Assembly (NCBI GenBank): GCA_012934845.2
Contig: WNNJ02000599.1
Coordinates: 124,001 to 188,000 of the forward strand
Direction of reading: 5' to 3'
Origin: Pomphorhynchus laevis
Lineage: Eukaryota; Acanthocephala; Palaeacanthocephala; Echinorhynchida; Pomphorhynchidae
Length of the DNA: 64,000 nt
Shown: piece after piece, positions 30,101 to 35,260 of the stretch
How the letters are laid out: the number at the start of each line of letters is the position of its first letter
Position numbering within the stretch: position 1 is the stretch's first letter
Program-made: the position numbers and the translations under genes
Notes under the pieces: model-generated
Told to the model about the DNA's origin: nothing
Databases searched by the model: none
Seen by the model: only the letters and a program-made list of their open reading frames with translations

Positions 30101-32146
30101 TGTCAAGGACGTATTTCCTCTGATGAAATTTGATTATATTGTATCTTATTCTAATACAAAGTATGTTATTTAATATTCATGCAAGACTTAGTCTACGTAT
30201 TGGTCTACGAACCAGCTCTACTTAGTCTACGAACCAGCTTATGCTGGTTCGTCTTACTTGATCGTCTCCTGGAGTGCTCTGATTCTCCATTGTTGTCTCA
30301 ACGTCTGATCCGTTATGAACTTTCACGTTCTCCATGACCGCTTGTGCTTGACTATTTTCTGCTTTTAGAGTGATATCCGCCAAATTCACGTTCGAGAATG
30401 TTTCAACATTGTTCAATGATTCCGCTTGCCTCATTTAAAACGTTCGTTGTACATTAGTTCTTGTCGGACCCCTGTTGTTTTGTGGTGTTAGGCTTGGTTC
30501 GTATTTTCCTCCCGTATTCTTAAATCCAAGGCATGTCTCATGCGATTTCCACAATTCGTTATTATCAGGTTAGATCCCCATCCGGTCTGTTCGACAATGT
30601 TACCTGTACTACTACATCGATTTCATTAGTCGCGCTACTATACCTTTTGCCCTTTCTCAAAGTTTCGTGGTCTCGCACCATAATAATGTCTCTCTCTTTT
30701 TGATCTTTACGATTTGAGTAGTTTGTCCTTCACATATCTGGTCGTATGTGATCCCAGACTGTTCTAATTCTACATCATCCAATATTGGTTTTATTAAGAA
30801 TAAGGCTTTCTGTTGATAAATTTGTTCACGGTAATTGCCAAATAAAAATTATTAGAATTAAATACACATATATCATCAATGTATCGAAACATATATTTCA
30901 TATCTATATATAATTAATATTTAGTATTTACACAGTTATGAACAAATTCATATTCTATAAAGCTTAAAAACAAGTCAGCTATAATTGGGCTACTATTACC
31001 ACCCATTGGAACACCTTTTACTTGTCTAAATATAGATGTCCCTACTTTTAAATAATTTTGATTTATCAAAATATTTAAGGATTCTATTAATTCAATTTTA
31101 TCCATATATTTATATTTACTTGATGGTTTAATTTTTGTTAGATAGGCGTTATAATTATTATAACATATATATGTATATCTTTTTCCGAATATAAGATTAA
31201 TTAATTTTACTAATGCTTCTTTAATATCTACTAAATCTAGATTTGTATAAAGCGTACTAAAATCGTATGTATTTATATTTTGAAAATTTATTCCTTTTGT
31301 CTGTTCTAAAAATTCTTTTGTAGAATTAATACTGAAATAGTGTTTAATACCAGTATTAATTTCGATTACCTTGGCAATATGTTTTAAAGTGTGCTTTAAT
31401 TACTTTAAGTATTTTATTCATATAGAGAGAAAGTGGTTTTAATATACATTTAAAAGCATTACATATGATCCTAGGTTTTATTTGATTTTTATGTAATTTT
31501 GGATTCTAAAATTTAAGAATATTTTAGAATACAAGGTATAGGTTTATCATCTGATTCAAACTCTATACCCTTTTTATCCATTATTGAATAGTAACTTGCA
31601 AGTGACTTGTTTCTAAAAGCATATAACGTGATAATTTATCATATAAATTATTATTATATTAATTATATATATTATCATCGTATCGATCAGTGCATTATTT
31701 ATTTTTGTATAAAATAAAAGAACACAATAGAAGATTTAGTGTAGTTAATTGATAGTGAATTCTCTTTTTAACTCAATAATTTATATAATTAAATATGAAA
31801 CAATATATAATATGTCTTAATTACGAAAAATGTAAAATCTTATTTAATCTAATTTTATTTGAAATTAGATAAAATAATATATATAAATAATATATATAAA
31901 TAAATACCACCATAACTTACATATTTTTCTGTCGAAACTAGCTGTAGCCAACAAATTACCACAAGGATTAAATCTTGCACAAAGTACTTCCGCCTCATGA
32001 CCAGTAAGCAGCATAGTTGGTCCCGCAAGACTACTTAATCGTTTGGACGGAACTCGCGATTCACCAGTAAAGGTACTGTTACTTGGAATAAGTTTCCCAT
32101 ATAAAGATGAGGGTTGATTGCCTATACCGGTGGGCACAATCATAAT
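10889..32146 (-). CDS. SNRNP40: SNRNP40 (U5 snRNP 40-kDa WD40 protein), eight exons
   Basis: The gene encodes the WD-repeat subunit of the U5 snRNP, which binds PRP8 and works in the nuclear spliceosome. Exons, minus strand: 32146-31921, 23929-23836, 23791-23632, 15449-15327, 15271-15151, 12290-12208, 11150-10985 and 10938-10889. All junctions are GT-AG and phases agree. From the Met at 32143 the product is 339 residues (human 357). Blade signatures appear in order: LLTGHEAEV, LLWDAYG, IGHGGAI, VCVWDVE, KGHKSFV, GSDDGTVK, GIDNDIKIWD, VGHSDSP, RVWDLRP, SFEKNLLR, SSDRYVHVW, PGHTGSV, FHPNEPI, and the terminal YIGEIE, which mirrors YMGEIQ of human. Introns are 7991, 44, 8182, 55, 2860, 1057 and 46 bp; the large ones are full of retroelements. 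The frame stays open upstream to 32218, but an AG acceptor precedes the Met, so a first exon may be missing. Confidence 0.95.
10985..11150 (-). CDS. SNRNP40: SNRNP40 exon 7
   Basis: Starts with NLLRVHWSHDESRI and ends in HPNEPI followed by a GTAAGT donor. It carries the blade with SSDRYVHVW and PGHTGSV. At the usual WD position it reads WL, where human has WD. Confidence 0.94.
11151..12207 (-). other. SNRNP40 intron 6
   Basis: AT-rich intron of 1057 bp. It contains the (TA)n tract at 12082-12138; nothing else was recognised. Confidence 0.8.
12082..12138. repeat. (TA)n microsatellite
   Basis: Uninterrupted TA dinucleotides for about 55 bp inside an intron. Confidence 0.97.
12208..12290 (-). 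CDS. SNRNP40: SNRNP40 exon 6
   Basis: Encodes VRVWDLRPYSSGDRCIAVL and then AGHQHSFEK. The split first codon completes the G left by exon 5. The donor is GTATAA. Confidence 0.93.
12440..12640 (+). repeat. Repeat C, copy 1
   Basis: Shares an ordered series of blocks with 32920-33110: GCTTTWAAATCC, CTTGTTARGTCC, ACATGGATGTGTACA, AAGGACTTATT and TTTTGCAGCAG. It is non-coding and the family is not recognised. Both copies lie in the same transcriptional neighbourhood, one in a SNRNP40 intron and one upstream of the placed exons. Confidence 0.7.
12685..12843. repeat. Near-perfect inverted repeat with 45-50-bp arms
   Basis: The left arm (about 12685-12733, from ATCAAAATAGATAAGTATAT to CTTCTTTTGCAA) and the right arm (about 12795-12843) are reverse complements with about one mismatch. 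A loop of about 60 bp between them contains CTACTGACGAAG and CCGAAAACG, which resemble a hammerhead core with a poorly pairing stem II. This may be the terminal fragment of a Penelope-like element. Confidence 0.75.
12850..13189. other. Intronic spacer before the 294-bp array
   Basis: No coding region. It contains a short tandem duplication around GTTGCTTTGTGCTG (about 13150-13180) directly before the array. Confidence 0.4.
13349..13390 (-). ncRNA. Hammerhead ribozyme, array unit 1 (diverged)
   Basis: Same fold as in the other units, but the core reads ATGAAGA instead of CTGAAGA and stem III reads ACACGCGT, which is no longer a perfect palindrome. It is probably less active than the other three. 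Confidence 0.7.
13643..13684 (-). ncRNA. Hammerhead ribozyme, array unit 2
   Basis: Stem I CGCTA/TAGCG, core CTGAAGA, 4-bp stem II with loop CGTAA, GAAA, palindromic stem III ACACGTGT, cleavage after GTC. Confidence 0.85.
13937..13978 (-). ncRNA. Hammerhead ribozyme, array unit 3
   Basis: Identical to unit 2 by eye across the ribozyme. Confidence 0.85.
14231..14272 (-). ncRNA. Hammerhead ribozyme, array unit 4
   Basis: Identical to unit 2 by eye across the ribozyme. The array breaks off within the following partial unit at about 14410. Confidence 0.85.
14411..15150. other. AT-rich intronic stretch with a strong hairpin
   Basis: No coding region. It contains the perfect hairpin at 14956-14990 and looser inverted similarity around it (about 14870-15060) that may mark an old fold-back element. 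Confidence 0.5.
14956..14990. repeat. Perfect 16-bp hairpin
   Basis: CAATTTTGTGATCATT and its reverse complement are separated by TTT. It lies at the centre of a looser inverted repeat and may be the core of a small palindromic transposon. Confidence 0.8.
15151..15271 (-). CDS. SNRNP40: SNRNP40 exon 5
   Basis: Encodes IWDIRTLKEESRLVGHSDSP and on to NSMDGT, with one extra G completing a codon in exon 6. The 55-bp intron 15272-15326 separates it from exon 4. Confidence 0.94.
15327..15449 (-). CDS. SNRNP40: SNRNP40 exon 4
   Basis: Encodes IWDRRRKPELATLDSNYPIL to GIDNDIK, 41 codons in phase 0. The GIDNDIK motif is identical to that of human SNRNP40. Confidence 0.95.
15450..16038. other. Intronic spacer with a hammerhead-like motif
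   Basis: Start of the 8.2-kb SNRNP40 intron 3. No coding region; the motif at 15907-15952 is listed separately. Confidence 0.5.
15907..15952 (-). ncRNA. Hammerhead-like motif with short stems
   Basis: On the minus strand CTGATGA is followed by a 3-bp stem II (GGT with ACT, one G-U pair, 8-nt loop), GAAA, a tiny stem III closed by A-U and ending in the triplet GTA, and a stem I of CAGTAG with CTTCTG (5 of 6 pairs). Such short-stemmed motifs are known from Penelope-like elements. Activity is uncertain. Confidence 0.4.
16039..16176 (+). mobile_element. Fragment of an RLE-type LINE 5' end
   Basis: Nearly the same sequence as 16590-16735: TATGAGGCTGTG..., then the Cys-rich N-terminal codons, ending at TTGCCAGTTG. 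It is a short solitary piece next to a PLE-1 fragment. Confidence 0.7.
16180..16330 (-). mobile_element. PLE-1 fragment
   Basis: Matches 31386-31480: AAAGTGTGCTTTAATTACTT, then ATTTAAAAGCAYTACA and CCTAGGTTTTATTYGAT with small differences. It is a piece of the Penelope-like reverse transcriptase region. Confidence 0.65.
16310..16590 (+). repeat. Repeat A, partial copy
   Basis: Contains GATACAGCGTCTGTTATTTA and TAGTCGATTCATAAAAATTG as in the other copies, followed by the same AT-rich body. It leads directly into the RLE-3 start. Confidence 0.65.
16590..16940 (+). mobile_element. RLE-3 LINE, N-terminal part (split by a nested LINE)
   Basis: The frame after 16590 encodes a Cys-rich start (CCNCNGQSARCKG, then KCAKSK) that matches the Cys-rich N-termini of the RLE-1 and RLE-2 ORFs. 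The frame shifts within the next 50 codons and continues as a low-complexity polar stretch (16711-16962). The exact boundary with the nested Jockey-like LINE is not sharp and lies between about 16800 and 16960. The rest of RLE-3 resumes at about 20835. Confidence 0.7.
16943..17928 (+). pseudogene. Jockey-like LINE ORF1 (Gag-like nucleic-acid-binding protein), frameshifted
   Basis: The protein would bind element RNA. The C-terminal part (frame of 17440-17928, open upstream to about 17325) has the zinc knuckle CSRCHKWGHWASSC (C-x2-C-x4-H-x4-C), then CCGRCG and CLNCGEAYPAWARKC; the last has P where the knuckle His belongs. The N-terminal part sits in two other frames (16943-17152 and 17052-17324), so at least two frameshifts separate the pieces. 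A basic KKRRIWNRKGK segment near 16900 may be its start. ORF2 begins 137 bp downstream. Confidence 0.75.
18065..20524 (+). CDS. Jockey-like LINE ORF2: AP endonuclease and reverse transcriptase
   Basis: An 819-residue open frame. The N-terminal AP-endonuclease-like domain (about residues 8-215) shows LQWNSGG, VIVLQETR, LANVYIRPG, MILGDFNDRTGRW and a final TTHDLI in place of the usual SDH. The reverse transcriptase (about 455-720) shows DLRPISIQN, HGFVKGRS, VFLDFSAAFDRI, GVPQGLPLSPILY and the catalytic VVYADDTTAL at about 615. It would nick target DNA and copy its own RNA. No RNase H domain is evident. The frame is uninterrupted, so this is the best preserved member of its family here, but ORF1 is broken. 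Clade assignment within the Jockey/R1 group is by motif only. Confidence 0.85.
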   Translation: MQSTREPFSLNILQWNSGGASALRLLSGRDADVIVLQETRSIRLPQDITRFIPKHICSHYTPYITPPHSSSSQGHLTLVKCSLRSTILLNYSCPTLSCMVVSLCKNGKRLSLANVYIRPGEIHKNRDLLDGIIDSGYDMILGDFNDRTGRWINASLRRTRNDYFIHKPPSSTFHCTSTNSILDILLLHSRWLLKPLCTEESRQQLTTTHDLIRWRIEEDTLLRRRFHFDPIRVAFFQAAIRLFPRIGHESLTEFNTYLSSQATAILSTTYKGRLYNPTPTKLKVLAKLLNLPNLSVSERQTLSNEYWSTRYRFQLSRDKTNIARFNPSQSSFWKIFRKEKFVCWKDRAFGWIGKIGLEKVLEESLALHNYGATQTPQPIPLWGDFRSRDLSVTDILNSWGPLPGTSKSHAPLSSRVCQLLTADQRREVAVTMLLASPSDVAGINISKRVFIPKKKSCSCPKDLRPISIQNALVSIYEKALARKIRDHLIRRNLIPPSFHGFVKGRSVHSAVGEVEQFCRENSHRLVVAVFLDFSAAFDRISIPFVISSLRSLGLPARIVNRVEILLYTKRFYYEDDPDARQFYPITGVPQGLPLSPILYLAASINLFKIFKREQRLVVYADDTTALFSGHKCKDVVSDISRFFLRLKDQLPKSNLILNSAKSQAVVFHGTTATKKKLKRLALSALSSIFASEPLPTFTSRVKYLGFTVTVNWSAKADLDRLKRILKKARWALKRAQHLSLIGKTQVRLWGTWAISGLVFFSRGRPPEQRLRFLKLLVSRLPSIVRADWIIRGVKDPGWFSRKAACWIGWGAQIPMDLRP
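20835..22620 (+). mobile_element. RLE-3 LINE, eroded remainder after the nested insertion
   Basis: Readable pieces appear in family order: FQLPKC and a helical segment (20840-21110), QMCVGQRSGIDY (about 21250), LLAIDNSNAFNRIN (about 21330), CGGIGFLDP (about 21630), then 21974-22552, an open frame of 192 codons. The last contains CVQCNEKADLAHILAC, ARIDIVCSSLFKKRYERTFF-D, and YHETRKQSKYQERI, the nuclease-like C-terminal domain. Large parts of the polymerase, including the YADD motif, are deleted. Confidence 0.8.
22621..23631. other. Intronic stretch, nothing recognised
   Basis: Part of SNRNP40 intron 3 with no supported repeat or coding signal. The short open frames here have no recognisable domain. 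Confidence 0.5.
23632..23791 (-). CDS. SNRNP40: SNRNP40 exon 3
   Basis: Encodes ELVSCATDRLVCVWDVETLT, KGHKSFVNS and SGSDDGTVK. The acceptor AATTTAG at 23792-23794 gives the best length match to human; using the earlier AG would add six residues. Intron 2 is then only 44 bp. Confidence 0.93.
23836..23929 (-). CDS. SNRNP40: SNRNP40 exon 2
   Basis: Encodes LLWDAYGNCSSYGALIGHGG and on to WNSSG, a close match to the human LLWNVYGDCDNYATLKGHSG segment. The acceptor is TTTTAG and the donor GTAAGA. Confidence 0.94.
23930..24989. other. AT-rich intronic stretch with small repeats
   Basis: No coding region. A block of about 70 bp beginning ATAWAAATTTGTGGTAAA occurs at 24283-24350 and again at 24660-24730. 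A 40-bp palindrome lies at 24938-24977. Confidence 0.6.
24938..24977. repeat. Perfect 40-bp AT-rich palindrome
   Basis: ATCATGTTATTAAATATATA followed by its exact reverse complement. It would form a long cruciform or hairpin. It lies just before the PLE-1 leader. Confidence 0.85.
24990..26404 (+). mobile_element. PLE-1 Penelope-like element, 5' part (interrupted by PLE-2)
   Basis: The leader (repeat A) begins at about 24990, its paired segments lie at 25159-25256, and the conserved end GTAGACTCAGTTATCTGAT is at about 25671. AT-rich filler follows. The open frame 25966-26265 carries the Penelope-type motif NTYDFSTLY twice, at about 26020-26045 and 26193-26220, so a segment may be locally duplicated. 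Codons then run on to YMDKIELIESLN at 26404, where PLE-2 cuts in; the element resumes at 29696. Confidence 0.8.
26643..27023 (-). CDS. PLE-2 GIY-YIG endonuclease domain (C-terminal part)
   Basis: 126 codons. INCLDCVRFYIGQTGRFLKT carries the GIY-YIG-type signature as VRFYIGQTGR, followed by KEHRSALR, VAQHALSTGHNIDF and the ESLWIEELKPGLNEN tail. This is the endonuclease of Penelope-like elements, which cleaves DNA for target-primed insertion. It is in a different frame from the preceding polymerase fragment (27440-27042). Confidence 0.9.
   Translation of the reverse strand: MPISLIYNERTYKSFRMTTSVKRTNEIKGVIYRINCLDCVRFYIGQTGRFLKTRIKEHRSALRTTAHSAVAQHALSTGHNIDFDNVEVIYSVQRKFERRKCESLWIEELKPGLNENDGYRLILNRD
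27042..27859 (-). pseudogene. PLE-2 reverse transcriptase, core and thumb, frameshifted
   Basis: Read on the minus strand: CFTLDVSSLFTNVPVTEAID (palm motif A, 27859-27656), then GVAMGSPLGPTLADIF (about 27650-27600), YIDDIFVIWPEG (about 27540-27500) and a C-terminal stretch with CLSFLDLLI and QDNCLSFLD (27440-27042). The frames change between these pieces. Confidence 0.85.
27868..28122 (+). mobile_element. Short non-autonomous repeat A insertion inside PLE-2
   Basis: A 250-bp segment beginning AATAGCAGTTCCTCCTGATG and ending GTAGACTCAGTTAGCTGATT splits the PLE-2 polymerase frame between KFLNEI and AFNSQITC. It has no coding capacity. Matching segments lie at 4.1-5.2, 16.3, 25.1, 30.0 and, as end pieces, at 33.6-35.0 kb. 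Because PLE-2 reads through on both sides, this is a true discrete insertion, so repeat A moves on its own. Confidence 0.8.
28119..29420 (-). CDS. PLE-2 N-terminal part of the Penelope polyprotein
   Basis: 433 codons. The product covers the region before the catalytic palm: a long helical N-terminus, TKADKGNCIVILNK (about residue 300) and the Penelope RT motif AYGLLKIHKPDIPLRPIVSM (about 373-392), then NYYAGKHVARLL. The frame ends at the repeat A insertion. It starts within the 5' terminal segment, where the codons FRFHDFENVYGRQIRYKL are still in frame. Confidence 0.85.
   Translation of the reverse strand: MTPSTFRFHDFENVYGRQIRYKLNRFIQGIKKISTMLADVEFLNRCKHNGLIPIFARLRFTGCTAGSKVTARLLRQCSFRLMAHEILSKYSLCQKLMYSCSTVRMNLLASISPEDWDSCVAFIAQHVDYILQTKRSKLNGKWNNLKQCSSCVTTNFSDFPTRAVHSAGQCVPINNIRQAFDNNISTVADKKVVNLSERILTCEEVSVLSLGLNYGIRRTKFDSVAETDIGVQLEMFASKVKRFFPDIAPSQSLLSSLTGLRLHLKSLKRDTVGRSNLTRRQITLLSNLKDDPDIHITKADKGNCIVILNKIEYTSKMCNIINDTSTFEVAAKDLTCVRSRKLIEVLKEMRRKDIITDADYKLMYPSDPNVPRAYGLLKIHKPDIPLRPIVSMIGAFNYYAGKHVARLLKDHVLNIKSKLLNSQLMVKFLNEIN
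29696..30190 (+). mobile_element. PLE-1, 3' part with an inverted terminal leader
   Basis: Resumes PLE-1 after PLE-2: KGVPMGGNSSPIIADLFLSF and FRYIDDICVFN (29710-29982), the palm motifs of a Penelope reverse transcriptase. From about 30000 the leader returns in inverse orientation (CTATCAGGTTTCGGCCCCTA, then CCCAACATAGCAGCGTGGCC). PLE-1 thus has inverted leader copies at its two ends. The nuclease part is missing. Confidence 0.8.
30200..30790 (-). pseudogene. Unrecognised remnant, read on the minus strand
   Basis: Minus-strand codons include VRDHETLRKGKRYSSATNEI, GPTRTNVQRTF and a short open frame at 30434-30222 ending RRTSISWFVD. The layout suggests an old coding relic, possibly the tail of a retroelement polyprotein, but no domain is recognised. 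It sits between the end of PLE-1 and the minus-strand PLE-1 copy. CTGGTTCG/CGAACCAG inverted repeats at 30208-30250 lie at its edge. Confidence 0.3.
30790..31440 (-). mobile_element. PLE-1 fragment, minus-strand copy
   Basis: Encodes the same Penelope polymerase region as the plus-strand copy: HYFSINSTKEFLEQTKG, NTYDFSTLYTNLD, YMDKIELIESLNILINQNYL, KGVPMGGNSSPIIADLFLSF, MFRYIDDICVFN. It is uninterrupted across the site where PLE-2 entered the other copy. Both ends are truncated. Confidence 0.85.
31441..31920. other. Start of SNRNP40 intron 1
   Basis: AT-rich, nothing recognised. Confidence 0.5.
31921..32146 (-). CDS. SNRNP40: SNRNP40 exon 1 (first exon that can be placed)
   Basis: Encodes MIVPTGIGNQPSSLYGKLIP, then GPTMLLTGHEAEVLCARFNP and ATASFDRKI. 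MLLTGHEAEV corresponds to MLLSGHEGEV in human. A CAG acceptor directly precedes ATTATG at 32146. The frame is open to 32218 upstream, but the residues there look like intron. The residues before the first blade are 14 fewer than in human, so an upstream exon with the usual basic N-terminus could exist. Confidence 0.9.
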
Positions 32147-32919
32147 CTGTTTTGAAAAAGTATACACAATATATTTTATCATTTCGTTGTTTAAAAGTCG
32201 TTTAAAACTCAAAAGCATCAGATTAATTAATGTTTATTGACACGAAATTTACAAAAATGGCAGTTTAGCAAGCCGGACAAATGCAGAAAAAAAGTGTAAT
32301 ACACACGTACTGAACATAAACATAAAATTTCTGACAAATTCAAAGAACGATCGTATCAAATAGTGATTAATACAATAGGTTCGTGAAAAAACTAAACACT
32401 GATGACGTAAATGGTTAATTTATTTGAAACTAGTGAATAATTCTATTTTACAATACATTTACTTTCATTAACTATTTAATGGAGAAAAAAGTCATGATAT
32501 TTCAACCTACAAAAATAGTTTCAAACTGAGAGGATTACATAACTGAGTGCAAATAGTAAACATGTTATTCAATCGGAGGACGATGATTTTGAAGCAAGAT
32601 TTGATAGGGACAAGTGGATAGTAAACTGTAAATGAATACGCGACCTTCCGCAATTACAAAACGAATTATCTCATAACCACATTTAGTTGTGATATTAATT
32701 GAAAACCGGCGGTGCCAATCCACGGCATAAATAGCTCTTAACAGGAATATTGGACGACTAAGACATGATAACCGGTTAAGTACCTATATTTTGATGGACA
32801 TTAGTCTTGTGTTAAATAGAATTTGTTCATGCTGCTTGTGTCTTTGTGATTCCTTCAATCCGAATAGAAATAGACGGGAAAAGTAATGCATTTATATCAT
32901 TATCACCTGCAATGAAGGA
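32147..32919. other. Upstream of the placed SNRNP40 exons
   Basis: No coding region was recognised. It would contain the promoter or intron 0 of SNRNP40. No splice-competent first exon could be chosen with confidence. Confidence 0.4.
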
Positions 32920-33110
32920 GTTTGGTTTATGTGCGCTTGATAAAAGTGCTTTTAAATCCTTCTTGTTAGGTCCTGGTGAGCGAATTATTCGTGATGAATA
33001 CTCTCATCAGTGTTAATTTCTAATACATGGATGTGTACAAGAAGGACTTATTGATCTGTCTTGAGGTGATGAATTTCAATCCAGTTTTGCAGCAGACCCC
33101 TAATGATGAG
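32920..33110 (+). repeat. Repeat C, copy 2
   Basis: Same ordered blocks as 12440-12640: AGTGCTTTTAAATCC, CTTGTTAGGTCCTGGTGA, ACATGGATGTGTACAAGAAG, TTTTGCAGCAG. Non-coding. Confidence 0.7.
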
Positions 33111-33690
33111 AAAATTAATACATTTATATAATTTTATTATTGTTAATTTTTATGATCAATTTTATTATCTTATTGTTATAATTTTGTGTTTTACTGCTTG
33201 ATTTTTGATTTTGTTCTTATAGTTGATCATGTTAATTTATTGTTTCGCTTTATTTTATAATGTTTTTACTGTTTGATCGCTTTCTTTTCTCGGGTATTTT
33301 TTCTTTTATATGTTTGTAGCAAGACACATCATATAAATACATGTTTATATTATTTTAATGTACAAAACTGTAACAATTTTCTTTTCCTGATGATGGCAGT
33401 TGCCATTGAAATATTGAATAATTCCTTTAGTCTTTGATTTTCTTTTGTTCCAATAAATTAACATTTTATTTTATAGCTAAATTTTAATTTGATATATATT
33501 ATGAAATCTTAAATATCAATTATTTATTATTTAATTATTAGAATTTTAAACAGCATTATTTTTAATTTATAAATAATATAAAACAAGTAGACTCAGTTAG
33601 TTGATCTGATTTATTTAGCATTGCTTTTTAATCTATAAATAATCTAAAATAAGTAGACTCAGTTAGCTGATTTGATTGGATTGTTCGAAA
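33111..33690. repeat. AT-rich region ending in two repeat A end pieces
   Basis: A PLE-like stretch at about 33350-33460 contains CTGATGATGGCAGTTGCCAT and TGAAATATTG. Two tandem copies of the repeat A end (GTAGACTCAGTTAG...GAT) follow at about 33587 and 33654. Confidence 0.5.
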
Positions 33691-33740
33691 ATGTTCAGGG
33701 GAAATTGACTGGTGTGACGCCACTCTTGCAATTTGTGTTT

Positions 33741-33920
33741 GCTTGGAAATATAAGAAACATCGTCGAGGATGCAGTATGTTTGCGGAAGAAAACTGACTT
33801 TTTGCATACACCACTCTTGCAAACACCATTCTTGCAACTGGTGTTTGCTTGGAAATATGAGGAAACATCGTCGAGGATGCAGTATGGTTGCGGAAGAAGA
33901 CTGACTTTTTGCATATCAAT
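33741..33920. repeat. Tandem duplication, two units of about 105 bp
   Basis: The block from TTTGCTTGGAAATAT through ACATCGTCGAGGATGCAG to CTGACTTTTTGCATA occurs at 33741-33812 and again at about 33845-33918, with short related sequence (CACTCTTGCAA) before each. No coding sense is visible. Confidence 0.8.
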
Positions 33921-34387
33921 GTTGTATAGCTAGAGGATATAAATATAGGAATAAATCTATCTTTTCAATGAGATCTGAAATAACTTAGGAATACATACTC
34001 GATTGCGTTGTTGAATTGGTTATACATCATTGTGCCTTTCAAGTACGATCGAAAATATCCATTCAGCAAGAAATATGAAGGAAAACTTTGCTAATTTTAA
34101 TTTTAAATCGGAGAAAACATGTGTGGATCAAACCAGGAAACTGTCGAAGTACTACACAATGAAAAAAGATATTATTAGGGGCATAACATAACATGCGTGT
34201 TAAGATGGGAGGAATATCACGACTGTGAGCGAAATCAGTCAGGTTGTTGAACCTTTATTAGTGTGTTCTGAACAATCAAAATTAATCAGCGAGCGGGACT
34301 TGACGAAACAAACACAGATGACGAAGCAGAGGTAGTCAAATTTATTGAAATAGATTCAATCGGCGAGGCAAGCGATCAGGATTTTCG
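33921..34387. other. Unassigned stretch
   Basis: No supported feature. Confidence 0.4.
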
Positions 34388-34797
34388 GTTGGTGCGATAA
34401 AAAATACTCACTGTTTTTTACCTATTTAGACATCTAAAACGTAAAAATTAAACTTTATAACAATCAACCAAATCAGCTAACTGAGTTACGTTATGTGAAT
34501 AAGTAAAATATTTTGTTCGCGATAGCCAGTTTATTTGGATGCAGCAGCAAGTACCGATTACGGCTCTAGAAAAGAAAGCAAAATGTCCAATGACGGTAAC
34601 TCTGCATTGGAGCCTTTGTTGGCGGAACATTCCATGAGTGATAAAATAAGTTTATTCGGATTGAGTTTTCCGGTTGGTGCGATAAAAAAATACTAACTGT
34701 TACTTTTTTACCTATTACTGTTTTACCTATTTAAACATCTAAAACGTAACAATTAAACTATAACAATCAATCAAATCAGCTAACTGAGTTACGTATT
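34388..34797. repeat. Direct repeat, units about 290 bp apart, ending in the repeat A motif
   Basis: The block CGGTTGGTGCGATAAAAAA, then TTTTTTACCTATT, CATCTAAAACGTAA and AATCAGCTAACTGAGTTACG occurs at 34388-34495 and 34671-34797. The last motif is the reverse complement of the repeat A end, so the units may be chimeric repeat A derivatives. Another inverse end piece lies at about 34995. Confidence 0.7.
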
Positions 34798-35084
34798 TAA
34801 TATAATTATAAAATTGAAAAAAAAATGCTATATCAAAATTTAATAATTAAATAATAAAATATTATAAATAATAAATGATTGCTATAATTAATAATTAATT
34901 TAAATTAAATGGGTATATTTTTAATAAATGAACTATTGATAAAATTTAGAAATAGCACACCGAAATTGTACACCATCGAATAAATCAGATCAGCTAACTG
35001 AATCTACGTATTTTATATTTTTTATAAATTAAAATAAGAGTAAATAATTATAAATAATAAATAATTATTTGAATCATTTGTTGC
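34798..35084. other. AT-rich spacer with a repeat A end piece
   Basis: Contains AGATCAGCTAACTGAATC at about 34987; otherwise nothing recognised. Confidence 0.5.
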
Positions 35085-35260
35085 GTGTAGGTTGGTTGTC
35101 ATTCCTAAGAAAAACGGAGGAATACGTCTGATTAATGTGGCTGATGTCAGCCGACGAATAATTTGCAAGGCAATCCTAGAAAAAATAAATTGTTACTTGC
35201 AAGACGTTGCATATGTTGATCAACTATGTGCCTTCTAACACAGTGGAATAGAACTAGCTA
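35085..35260 (+). mobile_element. RLE-type LINE fragment (polymerase region)
   Basis: Codons RLVVIPKKNGGIRLINVADV and SRRIICKAILEKI match the RLE motif region (IGICDVSRRIMTKAIL in RLE-2). It is eroded, and following codons to about 35800 are unreadable though probably related. Confidence 0.6.

Noticed and set aside
32141-32218. Extension of SNRNP40 to an upstream Met at 32218
   Set aside because: The codons resemble intron, an AG acceptor sits at 32147-32149, and the residues do not match the family's basic N-terminus.
33390-33425. Hammerhead core CTGATGA...GAAA
   Set aside because: The stem between them (TGGCA/TGCCA) is good, but two unpaired T before GAAA and no stem I or cleavage triplet fit the fold.
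33628-33933. Overlapping 66-83-codon open frames on both strands
   Set aside because: They all fall in the tandem duplication and share its repeat; no domain or splice signal supports them.
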